Part shown: positions 51,831 through 60,800 of the stretch, piece by piece
Numbering within the stretch: position 1 is the first letter of the stretch
Layout of the letters: each line of letters begins with the position of its first letter
DNA from: Streptomyces sp. NBC_01460
GTDB lineage: Bacteria; Actinomycetota; Actinomycetes; Streptomycetales; Streptomycetaceae
Direction of reading: 5' to 3'
DNA length: 64,000 nt
Assembly: GCF_036227405.1 (NCBI RefSeq)
Contig: NZ_CP109473.1
Coordinates: 8,122,001-8,186,000 of the forward strand
Translations under genes and position numbers: made by a program
Notes under the pieces: model-generated
Database searches by the model: none
Seen by the model: only the letters and a program-made list of their open reading frames with translations
Told to the model about the DNA's origin: nothing

Positions 51831-52730
51831 ATGAGTTCCCCGACCGGGCCCGCCGCTCAGCCGCCGAACGGCCGGCTCCTCGCAGTCAGCGATCTCCACG
51901 TCGGCATCGCCGACAACCGTCCCCTCGCCGAAGGGCTGCACCCGTCCTCCGACGAGGACTGGCTCATCGTCGCCGGGGACGTGGCGGAGCAGGCGGAGGA
52001 GGTGGAACGCACGCTGGAGCTGCTTGCCGGTCGCTTCGCCCACGTGGTGTGGACGCCCGGCAACCACGAGCTGTGGACGGTGGACAAGGACCCCGTACGC
52101 CTGCGTGGCCTCGCGCGGTACGAGCACCTCGTCCGGGTCTGCCGAGAGCTCGGTGTGACCACGCCCGAGGATCCCTTCCCCCTGTGGCAGGGTGCGGACG
52201 GCCCGGTGGCCGTGGCCCCGGTGTTCCTGCTGTACGACTACACCTTCCGGGCACCGGGAACGGCGACCAAGGAGGAGTCCCTGGCACGCGCCCATGAGGC
52301 CGGCGTCGTCTGCACCGACGAATACCTGCTGCACCCCGACCCCTATCCGACCCGGGACGACTGGTGCCGGGCGCGGGTGGAACTCACCGAACAGCGCCTG
52401 GCCGCACACGACCCGGGCATCCCCCTCGTGGTCGCCGGGCACTGGCCCCTGCTGCGCGAGCCCACCTCGGTGATGTGGTACCCGGAGTTCGCCCAGTGGT
52501 GCGGCACGGAACTCACCGCCGACTGGCACCGTCGCTTCAACGTCGCCGCCGTCGTCTACGGCCACCTCCACATCCCGCGGACCACCTGGCACGACGGCGT
52601 CCGGTTCGAGGAGGTATCGATCGGCTACCCCAGGGAGTGGCGCAAGCGAGGACACCCGCGCGGGCTGCTGCGCCAGATCCTCCCGTACGAGGGCCTGGAG
52701 CCCGAGGCCCCGGAGGGCGACGCCGCGTGA
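51831..52730 (+). CDS. Metallophosphoesterase
   Basis: A 299-residue calcineurin-type phosphoesterase with all five metal-binding blocks: SDLHVG (Asp21, His23), AGDVAEQ, GNHEL, AGHWPL and YGHLHIP. It is likely to hydrolyse a phosphate mono- or diester. TAGATT (51819-51824) is 6 nt before the ATG, so it is probably leaderless. It overlaps the PPTase gene by GTGA; this pairing also occurs in Streptomyces coelicolor beside the PPTase SCO6673, so it may serve the same pathway. Confidence 0.92.
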   Translation: MSSPTGPAAQPPNGRLLAVSDLHVGIADNRPLAEGLHPSSDEDWLIVAGDVAEQAEEVERTLELLAGRFAHVVWTPGNHELWTVDKDPVRLRGLARYEHLVRVCRELGVTTPEDPFPLWQGADGPVAVAPVFLLYDYTFRAPGTATKEESLARAHEAGVVCTDEYLLHPDPYPTRDDWCRARVELTEQRLAAHDPGIPLVVAGHWPLLREPTSVMWYPEFAQWCGTELTADWHRRFNVAAVVYGHLHIPRTTWHDGVRFEEVSIGYPREWRKRGHPRGLLRQILPYEGLEPEAPEGDAA

Positions 52731-53398
52731 TCGAACGGCTCCTTCCCGCGAACGTCGCCTGCGCGGACACCTACGAGGCGGACGGACCGCCGGGCAGCCT
52801 CTACCCGGAGGAGGCCCTGCTGGTGGCCAACAGCGTTGACAAACGCAGACATGAGTTCGCGGCGGCACGCGCCTGCGCGAGACGCGCCATGGGCGACCTC
52901 GGGCTGCCCCCGGCACCGGTGTTGCGCGGTCACCGGGGCATGCCGCTGTGGCCGGAAGGCACCGTCGGCAGCATGACGCACTGCGACGGCTACCGTGCGG
53001 CGGCGCTGGCCTGGTCGTCCGAGATACGCGCGGTCGGGATCGACGCCGAGCCGAACGAGCCCCTGCCGCCCGGCGTGTGGGAGATGATCTCGCTGCCCTC
53101 GGAACGAGCGCGGCTGTCCACGGGCGTGCACGACACGGCGGTCCACTGGGGCCGGCTGCTGTTCAGCGCCAAGGAGAGCGTCTTCAAGACCTGGTATCCG
53201 CTCACCCGGACGGAACTCGACTTCGACGAGGCAGACGTCACCTTCCGCAGCCGACCGGGAAACGCCACGGAGGGCACGTTCACCGCTGAACTCTCCCTGA
53301 CCGTGCCCGGGATGCCGACGTCGTACGAGGGCAGGTGGCTGGTCGACGACGGCTTCGCGGTGACGGCGATCGTGCTCCCCGCGGACCGCGCCGCCTGA
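52727..53398 (+). CDS. Sfp-type 4'-phosphopantetheinyl transferase
   Basis: A 223-residue transferase that loads phosphopantetheine onto carrier proteins of polyketide or nonribosomal peptide enzymes. The magnesium-binding motif is VGIDAEPN (Asp106, Glu108) and the catalytic motif FSAKESVFK (Glu150, Lys154). The N-terminal pattern ARACARRAMGDLGLPPAP is also typical. Starts at GTG 52727, overlapping the phosphoesterase stop. The synthase it activates is not in the window. Confidence 0.93.
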   Translation: MIERLLPANVACADTYEADGPPGSLYPEEALLVANSVDKRRHEFAAARACARRAMGDLGLPPAPVLRGHRGMPLWPEGTVGSMTHCDGYRAAALAWSSEIRAVGIDAEPNEPLPPGVWEMISLPSERARLSTGVHDTAVHWGRLLFSAKESVFKTWYPLTRTELDFDEADVTFRSRPGNATEGTFTAELSLTVPGMPTSYEGRWLVDDGFAVTAIVLPADRAA

Positions 53399-53608
53399 CG
53401 CCGGCGGGGTGGTGCGGCTCGGCCCGGCGGGCGCCAGGGTTCGGCGACGATTCGCACGACCGCTGCCGGATCGGCTCCGTCCCTCAAGGTCCCGGCGTGT
53501 GGAAGCGCTGCTACCACTCCGAGGTAGCGTTGATACCGTTGCGGTGTTAGCGTTGCTTACGACAGGGTTCGTGGAACCGACGGCATCTCTTGCCACAGGA
53601 GCAGCGTC
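53399..53608. promoter_or_regulatory. SDR promoter region with repeated TAGCGTTG
   Basis: TAGCGTTG occurs at 53525-53532 and again at 53548-53555, 23 bp apart; GTTGCGG lies between. These probably bind the TetR-family regulator encoded after the SDR gene. No protein-coding frame is seen. Confidence 0.5.
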
Positions 53609-54364
53609 ATGACCGATGAGCAGCACGCCACCACCACCGCACGCAGGGTTGCCCTCGTCACCGGGGGCTCGCGAGGTATCGGCCGCGAGAGTGTCGAACG
53701 GCTGGCGGCGGACGGGTTCGCGGTCGTCATCAACTACGCGGGAAACAGGACCGAGGCGGAAGCGGCGGTCGCGGCAGTCGTCGCCGCGGGCGGCGAAGCC
53801 GTCGCGCACCAGGCGGACGTCGCGGACGAGGTGGCGGTCGCCGCGCTCTTCGACACCGCGGAGGAAGCCTTCGGCGGAGTCGACGTGCTCGTTCATGCCG
53901 CCGGTGTCATGTCGCTCTCCCCGCTGGTCGACCTCGACCTGGAAGACCTGGACCGGATGTTCCGCACCAATGTCCGCGGCACGTTCGTCGTCGGCCAGCA
54001 GGCGGCCCGCCGTCTGCGCGACGGCGGGGCGATCATCAACTTCTCGAGCTCGGTCCTGGGCTTGGCCATCCCCGGATACACGGCGTACGCCGCGACCAAG
54101 GGGGCCGTCGAGGCGATGACGCTGATCCTGGCCCGTGAGCTGCGGGGCCGGGACATCACGGTCAACGCCGTCGCTCCCGGACCGACCGCCACCGCCCTGT
54201 TCCTCGACGGCAAGGACGAGGAGACAGTCGCGAGGATGGCCGCTCAGCCGCCCCTCGAGCGCCTGGGAGCCCCCGAGGACATCGCGGAGGTCGTCTCCTT
54301 CCTCGCCGGTCCCGCCCGCTGGATCAACGGCCAGGTGCTGCGTGCCAACGGGGGCATCGTCTGA
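53609..54364 (+). CDS. Short-chain dehydrogenase/reductase
   Basis: A 251-residue classical SDR. The cofactor motif TGGSRGIG (residues ~18-25) and the catalytic Ser-Tyr-Lys in NFSSSVLGLAIPGYTAYAATKG are intact, as are NVRGTF and the C-terminal INGQVLRANGG. It would be an NADP(H)-dependent ketone reductase or alcohol dehydrogenase like FabG. An in-frame TetR gene follows, which probably represses it. Confidence 0.92.
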   Translation: MTDEQHATTTARRVALVTGGSRGIGRESVERLAADGFAVVINYAGNRTEAEAAVAAVVAAGGEAVAHQADVADEVAVAALFDTAEEAFGGVDVLVHAAGVMSLSPLVDLDLEDLDRMFRTNVRGTFVVGQQAARRLRDGGAIINFSSSVLGLAIPGYTAYAATKGAVEAMTLILARELRGRDITVNAVAPGPTATALFLDGKDEETVARMAAQPPLERLGAPEDIAEVVSFLAGPARWINGQVLRANGGIV

Positions 54365-54535
54365 CCGGCCAGGCTCGCTGCGGCCGCCGATCCGCCGCCG
54401 GCGAAGGAGCGCGGCCATGAGCGGGGATGTCGTAGGTCGCCTGACCGAAGCGCTGGGAGGTGCGGCGCGGAGGGCTGTCGGTCCACGCGGCTGCCGTCGG
54501 GTGGGCCGGGCGTGCCCCTTGATAGCGTCCGTCCG

Positions 54536-55231
54536 ATGAGTACACGAGCACGCATCCTCGAAGTCGCGGCCCGGCTGGTCGCGGAGTCCCCCGACGGGGA
54601 CATCTCCACGCGCGCCGTGTGCGAGGCCGCCCAGGTCGGGGCGCCCGCCCTCTACCGGCACTTCGGGGACAAGGAAGGGTTGCTCTCGGCAGTCGTCGAC
54701 CACGGCTTCGACGCCTATCTGGCGACCAAGCGGGAGAGGGGCGGGACCACCGATCCCGTCCAGGATCTCCGCGACGGCTGGGACAGTCACGTCGACTTCG
54801 CCCTACGGAACCCCAACCTCTACCGGCTGATGAACTCACCGGCGATGCGGACACCGCCGGCGGCAGCCCTCGAGTCGCACCGCATCCTGACGAGCGATCT
54901 GGAGCGGGCGGCCGAGCAGGGGAAGCTGCGCGTCGCGCCCGAGCTGGCCGCCCAGATGATCATGTCGGCCACGACCGGCGTCGCACTGATGCTGGTCTCC
55001 CGGTCCGCCACGTTCCCGGACGCCGGGGTGTCGGCGCGCGTGCGGGACGCTGTGCACGCTGCCGTCTTCACGCCGGACGTGCGGGTGAGCGAGCCGGTGG
55101 ACACCGAAGTGCCCTCCGCCGCGGCCAGGCTGGGTGCGCTGCTGCGCCGGTCGCACGGAACCGGGCTCAGTACGGCCGAGTCGGCGCTGATGACGGAATG
55201 GCTCGACCGGGTGTCGAACGCGGAGCAGTGA
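54536..55231 (+). CDS. TetR-family transcriptional regulator
   Basis: A 231-residue repressor with the N-terminal helix-turn-helix AARLVAESPDGDISTRAVCE and the recognition segment VGAPALYRHFGDKEGLLSAV. The all-helical C-terminal domain binds a small ligand. The ATG at 54536 has no ribosome site, but TAGCGT (54523-54528) lies 7 nt upstream, so it is probably leaderless. It lies 171 bp after the SDR gene and likely controls it through the TAGCGTTG repeats. Confidence 0.92.
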   Translation: MSTRARILEVAARLVAESPDGDISTRAVCEAAQVGAPALYRHFGDKEGLLSAVVDHGFDAYLATKRERGGTTDPVQDLRDGWDSHVDFALRNPNLYRLMNSPAMRTPPAAALESHRILTSDLERAAEQGKLRVAPELAAQMIMSATTGVALMLVSRSATFPDAGVSARVRDAVHAAVFTPDVRVSEPVDTEVPSAAARLGALLRRSHGTGLSTAESALMTEWLDRVSNAEQ

Positions 55232-55324
55232 CCCGGCCGAGGGCCGGGGCGCGGCCGGGGGCAGGGGTGCGGCCGGGGGAGCGGTGCTCGCTGCTTCGCT
55301 CTCCCTCGGCCGCCGGCCCGCCTG

Positions 55325-55705
55325 TCACTCCTGGTTCTGTCGCTCCTGCGCGCTCGGCTCGGATTCCGCGAACTCACCGGCCATGGCCTGGGCCATGCGC
55401 AGGTGAGGGGCAGCCTCCGAGTGTCGGCCCTGACGTTCGAGGGTGCGTCCGAGCATCAGTCGCGCGTAGTCCTCGACGGGGTCGAGCTCCAGTACCTCAC
55501 GCAGCTCCGTCTCGGCCTTGACGAGCCGCGCCGAGTGGTAATAGGCGCGGGCGAGCAGCAGCCGCGGCCCCACCTGCTCCGGAGCCTCCTGGACCAGGCC
55601 GCCCAGGATCCGGGCCGCCGTCAGGTACTCCTTCGCTTCGAAGAACAGCTGCGCCCGGTCCCAGCGGTCGGCGGGCGTGCCGAACTCGTAGTAGGTGTCG
55701 TTCAC
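55325..55705 (-). CDS. Tetratricopeptide repeat protein
   Basis: A 126-residue TPR protein. Three helical repeats are visible: WDRAQLFFEAKEYLTAARIL, VGPRLLLARAYYHSARLVKA and EDYARLMLGRTLERQGRHSE. It has no signal peptide or membrane segment, so it is a cytoplasmic adaptor. Divergent from the pirin-type gene with a 120-bp AT-rich spacer, suggesting shared control. Confidence 0.88.
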   Translation of the reverse strand: MNDTYYEFGTPADRWDRAQLFFEAKEYLTAARILGGLVQEAPEQVGPRLLLARAYYHSARLVKAETELREVLELDPVEDYARLMLGRTLERQGRHSEAAPHLRMAQAMAGEFAESEPSAQERQNQE

Positions 55706-55825
55706 TTCTCCTCCTCGGCCGACATGTGTACAGCCACGTCAACACGTCGATGTAGTTAAACATTCCACTAAATTTTCGGCGTGGGGACCGGCGCTCGCCG
55801 ACCGCCCGGGAATAGGTTGTGCGCC
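55706..55825. promoter_or_regulatory. Divergent promoter region with AT-rich box
   Basis: TAGTTAAACATTCCACTAAA around 55753-55772 is much more AT-rich than the surroundings and is a probable binding region of a redox or MarR-type regulator. TAGGTT (55813-55818) is the -10 of the pirin gene, 7 nt before its ATG. Confidence 0.5.
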
Positions 55826-56791
55826 ATGAGCAATCTCGATCGCCAGCCCACTCCCTCCCTCTGCGGGGGACGCGGCTTCGTCGTCGCCGAACCGGTGCGT
55901 GAGCTCCTCACCCCGCGGCGCGTCCAGCTCGGCGAGTCCACCGAGGTGCGCAGACTGCTGCCCAATCTGGGGCGCCGCATGGTCGGCGCCTGGGCGTTCG
56001 TGGACCACTACGGCCCGGACGACATCGCCGACGAGCCCGGGATGCAGGTACCGCCGCACCCGCACATGGGTCTGCAGACGGTCAGCTGGCTGCACGAGGG
56101 GGAGGTGCTGCACCGCGACAGCCTGGGCAGCCTCCAGCGGATCCGCCCACGCGAACTGGGCCTGATGACGTCCGGGAGGGCCATCAGTCACTCCGAGGAG
56201 AGCCCCGAGCCGCACGGGAGGATTCTGCACGGAGCCCAGCTCTGGGTTGCCCTGCCCGACGCCGACCGGCACGTCGAGCCGCACTTCCAGCACCACACCG
56301 ACCTCCCCGCGGTCACAGCGCCCGGCCTCACGGCGACCGTGATCCTCGGCGAACTCGACGGTGCCAGGTCACCGGGGCGGGCCTACACCCCCATCGTCGG
56401 AGCGGACCTGACCCTGGCGGACGGCGCCGAGGCCCGGCTGCCACTGGATCCCGGCTACGAGTACGCCGTGCTGTCGATGTCCGGAGAGGCCGAGGTCGAC
56501 GGTGTTCCGGTTCTGCCCGGCTCGATGCTCTACCTCGGCTGCGGCCGCAGCGAACTGCCGCTGCGCGCCACCTCCGACGCGGGGCTGATGCTCCTCGGCG
56601 GCGAGCCGTTCGAGGAGGAGATCATCATGTGGTGGAACTTCGTGGCCAGGACCCAGGACGAGATCAGGCAGGCCCGCGAGGACTGGATGACCGGTGATCG
56701 GTTCGGTGCCGTACATGGCTACGACGGTGCACCGCTCCCTGCGCCGGCACTGCCCGATGTGCCCCTGAAGCCGCGTGGACGTGTGCGCTGA
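55826..56791 (+). CDS. Pirin-family protein (second copy)
   Basis: A 321-residue bicupin, similar to the copy at 31.9 kb over its whole length: FVDHYGPDDIADEPGMQVPP and PHPHMGLQTVSWLHEGE, with HRDSLGSL, then SGRAISHSEESP. Metal-binding His residues are kept; the C-terminal cupin ends in MWWNFVARTQDEI. No ribosome site is present; the -10 lies 7 nt before ATG 55826, implying a leaderless mRNA. Regulation is probably shared with the TPR gene opposite. Confidence 0.92.
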   Translation: MSNLDRQPTPSLCGGRGFVVAEPVRELLTPRRVQLGESTEVRRLLPNLGRRMVGAWAFVDHYGPDDIADEPGMQVPPHPHMGLQTVSWLHEGEVLHRDSLGSLQRIRPRELGLMTSGRAISHSEESPEPHGRILHGAQLWVALPDADRHVEPHFQHHTDLPAVTAPGLTATVILGELDGARSPGRAYTPIVGADLTLADGAEARLPLDPGYEYAVLSMSGEAEVDGVPVLPGSMLYLGCGRSELPLRATSDAGLMLLGGEPFEEEIIMWWNFVARTQDEIRQAREDWMTGDRFGAVHGYDGAPLPAPALPDVPLKPRGRVR

Positions 56792-57045
56792 GCTGAGGGT
56801 TCTCGCGGGTTCTACGCTTTCGAGGCGCGCCCGATCATGTCTGCGTCGTACGGTGGGCGGGGGAGTGCGGAAGCGGCTGACAGCGCCTCAGGGGAAGTCC
56901 TCCGCTGGACCCGTTCCCATCTGCGCCAGCGTCCGATCGTGTCTGCCAGGACGGATGCTGTCCTTCCTGATTGAGTATCAGGTACGTCAGCGGCTCCCGC
57001 CGCCCGTCCAAGTGGCCGTGGCCTGCCGTGATGATTCCGCAGCCC
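56792..57045. other. Intergenic, nothing recognised
   Basis: Spacer after the pirin gene. Frames are short and unsupported; the opposite gene ends at 57046. Confidence 0.35.
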
Positions 57046-57381
57046 TCAGGCAGAGCCGCCGATCGTCAGCTCGACCCCGTCTCCCGTTCGGGCGAACTCC
57101 CGGATCAGCCACTTGCGCCCGGCGATGCGAGTACCGGCGCCGGTGGTGTAGGCCGGGACGGTGAGCACGGGGTCCGCCGGGTCTTCGATGCGCAACTCTG
57201 CCTCGACGACCACGTCGTCGGAGAGGCGCAGGTCCAGGTCGACCGGCCATGGGTCTGCCGCGAAGGCATGGAGGTCCGGAAGCCCTGTGACCCGGCAACG
57301 GGCACCAGGAAACAGGTGAGTGTGGCCGCATACAGCCAGATAGGTATCCGAATCGGTCGGTCCGGTGGAGGGCTTGGACAT
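57046..57381 (-). CDS. Hypothetical protein, unknown family
   Basis: A 111-residue protein with regular codon usage. The pattern VVVEAELRIEDPADPVLTVPA suggests beta strands, and the end reads TGDGVELTIGGSA. I do not recognise it. ATG start preceded by CGGAG. It stands alone in an eroded region, so a fragment of a longer gene cannot be excluded. Confidence 0.55.
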   Translation of the reverse strand: MSKPSTGPTDSDTYLAVCGHTHLFPGARCRVTGLPDLHAFAADPWPVDLDLRLSDDVVVEAELRIEDPADPVLTVPAYTTGAGTRIAGRKWLIREFARTGDGVELTIGGSA

Positions 57382-57764
57382 GAGGGAGCTCCGGGTGTGC
57401 GAGTGCCGACGGTCCCTGGGCAGTCTGGCGTCCTGAGCGGCCGAGCTTCGGCTTCCGCACCCGCGCTGCTCCGCCGGTCACCCTGTCGGAGGCGGACCAT
57501 GTGGTTGGCCGCCTGCGACTTCCCCGGGCAGCTGACCGGTGAGTCGGCGCGCAGGTACACCGTGACGGCCGCGATGATGTCCTCCGACCAGCGGATGACC
57601 AGGTCGCGGAACTGCGCGGGGAAACCGGCGACGTGATGCTCGTGGACAGGGATGTGACGGCCCATTGAACTGCTCGGGCACCGATCGATGAGTCTCGGGT
57701 CGTATGGAGGTCACCACCTGCAGGACCTCCGGTAGACGTACGCGCGCACCCTGAGGAGACTGGC
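57382..57764. other. Degraded intergenic stretch
   Basis: A minus-strand frame from 57665 (MGRHIPVHEHHVAGFPAQFRD then LVIRWSEDIIAAVTVYLRA) looks coding for about 60 codons, then loses its character and runs into the gene at 57046. It may be a frame-disrupted 5' portion of that gene or an unrelated fragment. Confidence 0.35.
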
Positions 57765-58337
57765 ATGGCAAAGCTCATCTACTCGATGATCACCTCCCTC
57801 GACGGCTACGCCGAGGCTGCGGAGGGCGACCTCGGCGCCGGGGCCGAGGATCAGGAGGTGCATACCTTCGTCGGAGACCTCTTCCGCCCCGTCGGCACGT
57901 ACCTCTACGGCCGGCGGATGTACGAGACGATGGTCTACTGGGAGACCGCGCACACCGAGCCGGGCCAGCCGCCGCACATCCTGCAGTACGCCCGCGACTG
58001 GCAGGCGGCGGAGAAGGTCGTCTACTCCACGACGCTCAAGTCGGTGTCCAGCGCGAGAACCAGGATCGAGCGGACCTTCGACCCGGAGGCGGTGCGCAAG
58101 CTCAAGGCCGAGGCCGATCACGACCTCACCGTCGACGGACCGAACCTGGCGGCCCAGGCGATCGCAGCCGGCCTGGTGGACGAGTACCACCTGTTCATCA
58201 CCACGAGCGTGGTCGGTGGCGGCAAGCGATTCTTCCCCGACGGCGTGCGCCTCGATCTCGACCTGGTCGAGGAGCGTGCCTTCGACAGCGGACTGATCTA
58301 CGCGCGCTACCGGACCGCTGCTGAGCCGCTCCGGTAG
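57765..58337 (+). CDS. Dihydrofolate reductase-family protein (RibD C-terminal type)
   Basis: A 190-residue protein of the DHFR-like fold found in bacterial RibD C-terminal domains. It begins MAKLIYSMITSLDGYAEAAE, has YLYGRRMYETMVYWE near residue 46 and the cofactor-binding DHDLTVDGPNLAAQAIAAGL, closing with TTSVVGGGKRFF. The enzyme likely reduces an unknown substrate with NADPH. GAGGAG precedes the ATG. Isolated gene. Confidence 0.9.
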   Translation: MAKLIYSMITSLDGYAEAAEGDLGAGAEDQEVHTFVGDLFRPVGTYLYGRRMYETMVYWETAHTEPGQPPHILQYARDWQAAEKVVYSTTLKSVSSARTRIERTFDPEAVRKLKAEADHDLTVDGPNLAAQAIAAGLVDEYHLFITTSVVGGGKRFFPDGVRLDLDLVEERAFDSGLIYARYRTAAEPLR

Positions 58338-58686
58338 GTCTCCCTGCCGGCTGCCGAGCCGGGGCAGCCGGTGAGTGCGGGCGCGGGAGACCGCCGCGAC
58401 AGGCTACTCGGAGACCTGTTCGCGGATCATGCTTGGCATCCGGGCGGACTTCACGGAGGCGGTGCGGTCTACGCCGGCATCGGCGATCCCACCTTTTGGT
58501 GCCCGTACGTACTGGCGCGGCAGCCGATGCCGCCAGGGAATTTCCAGGACTTCGGCAACTGGTCGAAGTCCTCGACGTGGACCTGCATGTGGGCACCGCG
58601 CGCGCCGCCATTGCCGACACCCGACCGCTGTCACCCAGTGCGCCGACAGCTGTGAGCTCTCGGTGGCCGCACGCCGTCCCTCAGGC
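58338..58686. other. Spacer before the PucR-like fragment
   Basis: Three overlapping frames are open but none resembles a protein. Its last part probably held the lost middle of the PucR-type gene. Confidence 0.35.
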
Positions 58687-58998
58687 GTATACCACCTCGA
58701 AGACGGGCTCGTCGAGTATCAACTGACGCGACCGGGACCGGCGCTGCGACTGTCCTCGGACCGATTCAGCCCGATCGACCGTCACCCGGGCCGGGAAGAA
58801 ACCCTGCGCGTCTGCCTGCGTAATCGCTGCGACAGAAGGCTGACCGCGGCCGAGCTCCACCTTCACCCCGACAGCCTCGACTACCGGCTTGCCGAGGCGT
58901 GCGGGTTCGACGCGACCGACCCCGGGCAGCATGCCCTCGCCCGTACCGCCATGTGCGCACGAGACGTCGCCGCCCACCGGGCCGGCGGACGAGCCTGA
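58687..58998 (+). pseudogene. PucR-type regulator, C-terminal helix-turn-helix fragment
   Basis: About 103 codons match the end of PucR-family regulators: EETLRVCLRNRCDRRLTAAELH, then LHPDSLDYRLAEACGFDATDP. This is the DNA-binding end in which the usual text is LRxYLxHxxxRxxTAxxLxVHxNTLxYRL. The N-terminal sensor and ATPase-like parts are missing upstream. It ends with a normal stop codon. Expression is doubtful. Confidence 0.65.
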
Positions 58999-59199
58999 GT
59001 CGCCCGCCCCGACGCCTACCGGCTCACGCCTCCGACCGAGCGTGCGTCGGCGGACGGTGATGGTCCGGTGAACCGTTTACGTGACCGGGGTCAGGGGAGT
59101 GGGGAGTGGTGGAGAACTTGGGGCCGCTGCGCCACAGCTGCCCCAAGAGCGCGCGCCAGTTCTTCGGGCAGCTGTGCCGTGGCGGCTTCCCCCGTCGTC

Positions 59200-60432
59200 C
59201 TAGTTGAACGGGTCCAGTGTGATGTACGCCTGCTGAGGGTCGCCGTCGTGCACCAACGACTCGTGTGCCCCGACATCGTCGAACGCGAAGCCGTAGGCCT
59301 TGCCGTCGGCCATCTGGGCGTGGATCTTGGCGGAGTAGTGGTTGGTGACCCCGTCCTTGTAGAAGTTCGCGTTGTTCGCGTCGGGCTGGTTGGGGTTGCT
59401 CAGCAGCGTCGACCGGTTGTATCCGGCGCACAGCGTGCGTGAGATGGGCCCGCGGACCAGGTCGTTGGGGGCGTCGAGGAGTTTGTAGCAGCCGAAGATG
59501 CTGTCGGAGTCAGGCTTCTGGAAGCTGGTGACGACCGCCCCGGAACTGTTGGTGAAGTTCATGGTGTTGCCCTGGACCCGGCCGAAGTACTTCGTGTTCG
59601 GCTGGTCCTTGAACGGCTGGACGGTCAGCGTCTGCGAGGAGTACTTGCTCCATACCCGGTTGACGTAGTCGTTCATGACGGAGGCCGGCAGTGCCCCCGC
59701 CTCGATGCCGTGGCCAGGGGCGAGCGCCCGCAGGATCGTGCCGTCGGAGCGGGTCCTGATCAGCCCGCCCCAGCCGCCGGGCTGGCTGCGCAGGGAGTCG
59801 AAGAACGCCTTGTAGCCGCCGGGCTTGAGGTGACCGGTGGTCAGGGTGGTGCCGTTCGGGCGCTTCACTCCGACCGCATACGGCGCGGAGAACATGTCGA
59901 CCTGCGTGCTGTTGATCCACAGCCCGGCGTCGTTGAGCGTGTACTCGGTCCAGTTGAAGAGGATATTCGCGTTCGGGTCGCTCGGGTTCTGGACCGCAGG
60001 CTGCACCAGACCGCCGGTGGTGAGCTTGAAGACGAGCTTCTGCCCGTAGGAGAAGTAGACCCGGCCGGAGAACTTCGGCATCCGGATCGTCTTCGACTGT
60101 CCGTTGGCCGGGCCCGCGATCGACGCGTCGGGAGCGGGAGTCGGCGGGTTGCCGCCGACGGGCCACGGATGGAAGGTGCCGTTCGCGTCGGCCCAGCCCT
60201 GGCGCCCGGACGAGAGCTCGGTACCGATCACGTAGACGTGCACCTGCTCGCCGCGCCCGGAGCTGTTGGTCAGCGTGAGCGGGATGGTGGCGGGGACGGC
60301 AGCCGCCTCGGTGGCGGCGGTGACCTGGGTGACGACGAGGCAGCCGCCGGCCAGCGCGAGCGCAGCGACCAGGGCGGCAGGTCTGCGGCGGGAGCGGTGG
60401 GTGGGTCGAGCGGAAGGAAAGGTGGCAGACAA
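59200..60432 (-). CDS. Secreted GH64 beta-1,3-glucanase
   Basis: A 410-residue glycoside hydrolase of family 64, which cuts beta-1,3-glucan to laminaripentaose and attacks fungal walls. A signal peptide spans residues ~1-45 (RRRPAALVAALALAGGCLVV, cleavage near TEAAA). The catalytic domain begins IPLTLTNSSGRGEQVHVYVIG. Conserved residues are visible in FNWTEYTLNDAGLWINSTQVDMFS and GVTNHYSAKIH. A TTG start at 60432 with GAGGAG 6 nt upstream is chosen because upstream in-frame codons belong to unrelated debris. Preceded by a CebR-like operator. Confidence 0.88.
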   Translation of the reverse strand: MSATFPSARPTHRSRRRPAALVAALALAGGCLVVTQVTAATEAAAVPATIPLTLTNSSGRGEQVHVYVIGTELSSGRQGWADANGTFHPWPVGGNPPTPAPDASIAGPANGQSKTIRMPKFSGRVYFSYGQKLVFKLTTGGLVQPAVQNPSDPNANILFNWTEYTLNDAGLWINSTQVDMFSAPYAVGVKRPNGTTLTTGHLKPGGYKAFFDSLRSQPGGWGGLIRTRSDGTILRALAPGHGIEAGALPASVMNDYVNRVWSKYSSQTLTVQPFKDQPNTKYFGRVQGNTMNFTNSSGAVVTSFQKPDSDSIFGCYKLLDAPNDLVRGPISRTLCAGYNRSTLLSNPNQPDANNANFYKDGVTNHYSAKIHAQMADGKAYGFAFDDVGAHESLVHDGDPQQAYITLDPFN

Positions 60433-60498
60433 GCTCTTCTCCTCATCGGGAAGGGCGTGCGGTGGGGGTAGCTCGTGCGAGCCCTCTCGAAGGGATGA

Positions 60499-60512
60499 TG
60501 AGAGCGCTCTCA
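60499..60512. promoter_or_regulatory. CebR-like operator before GH64
   Basis: TGAGAGCGCTCTCA is a perfect 14-bp palindrome differing in one symmetric pair from the CebR box TGGGAGCGCTCCCA. It lies 67 bp before the GH64 start. A CebR-type repressor, sensing beta-linked sugars, would explain control of the glucanase. Confidence 0.75.
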
Positions 60513-60599
60513 AGAGGCTGATTGGAGCGTATCGATCGGTCAGGGACGCGTCAACGTCCTGGTCTGGACCATCGCGATTCCCTCGCGAACGGTAGCGAG

Positions 60600-60800
60600 A
60601 GCGCGGGCGTCGGGCGGCCGGCCGGGTGATGATCCCCGCGTCCGCTGCGAGGCTTCGCCCCCACTCCGCCAAGACAGCCTCGTTGTCGGCGTTCCAAGGT
60701 CGGCTCGCAGTCCACAGCTCGTTCCAGACCTCCACCACGTCGAAGCCCCGGAAGGGGAACATGAAGTCGCCTGACAGATAGGGCGCATGCGGGTGTGCGC
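60600..60800 (-). pseudogene. CehA/McbA-type metallohydrolase fragment
   Basis: A frame of about 65 codons reads AHPHAPYLSGDFMFPFRGFD then VVEVWNELWTASRPWNADNE and AVLAEWGRSLAA. This resembles the PHP-like metallohydrolase CehA/McbA C-terminal part, where the D-x-x-E-V-W-N and E/A-A-L-x-W patterns are conserved. It is cut on both sides: an IS remnant starts at 60783, and unrelated sequence with the GH64 promoter follows. Confidence 0.55.
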
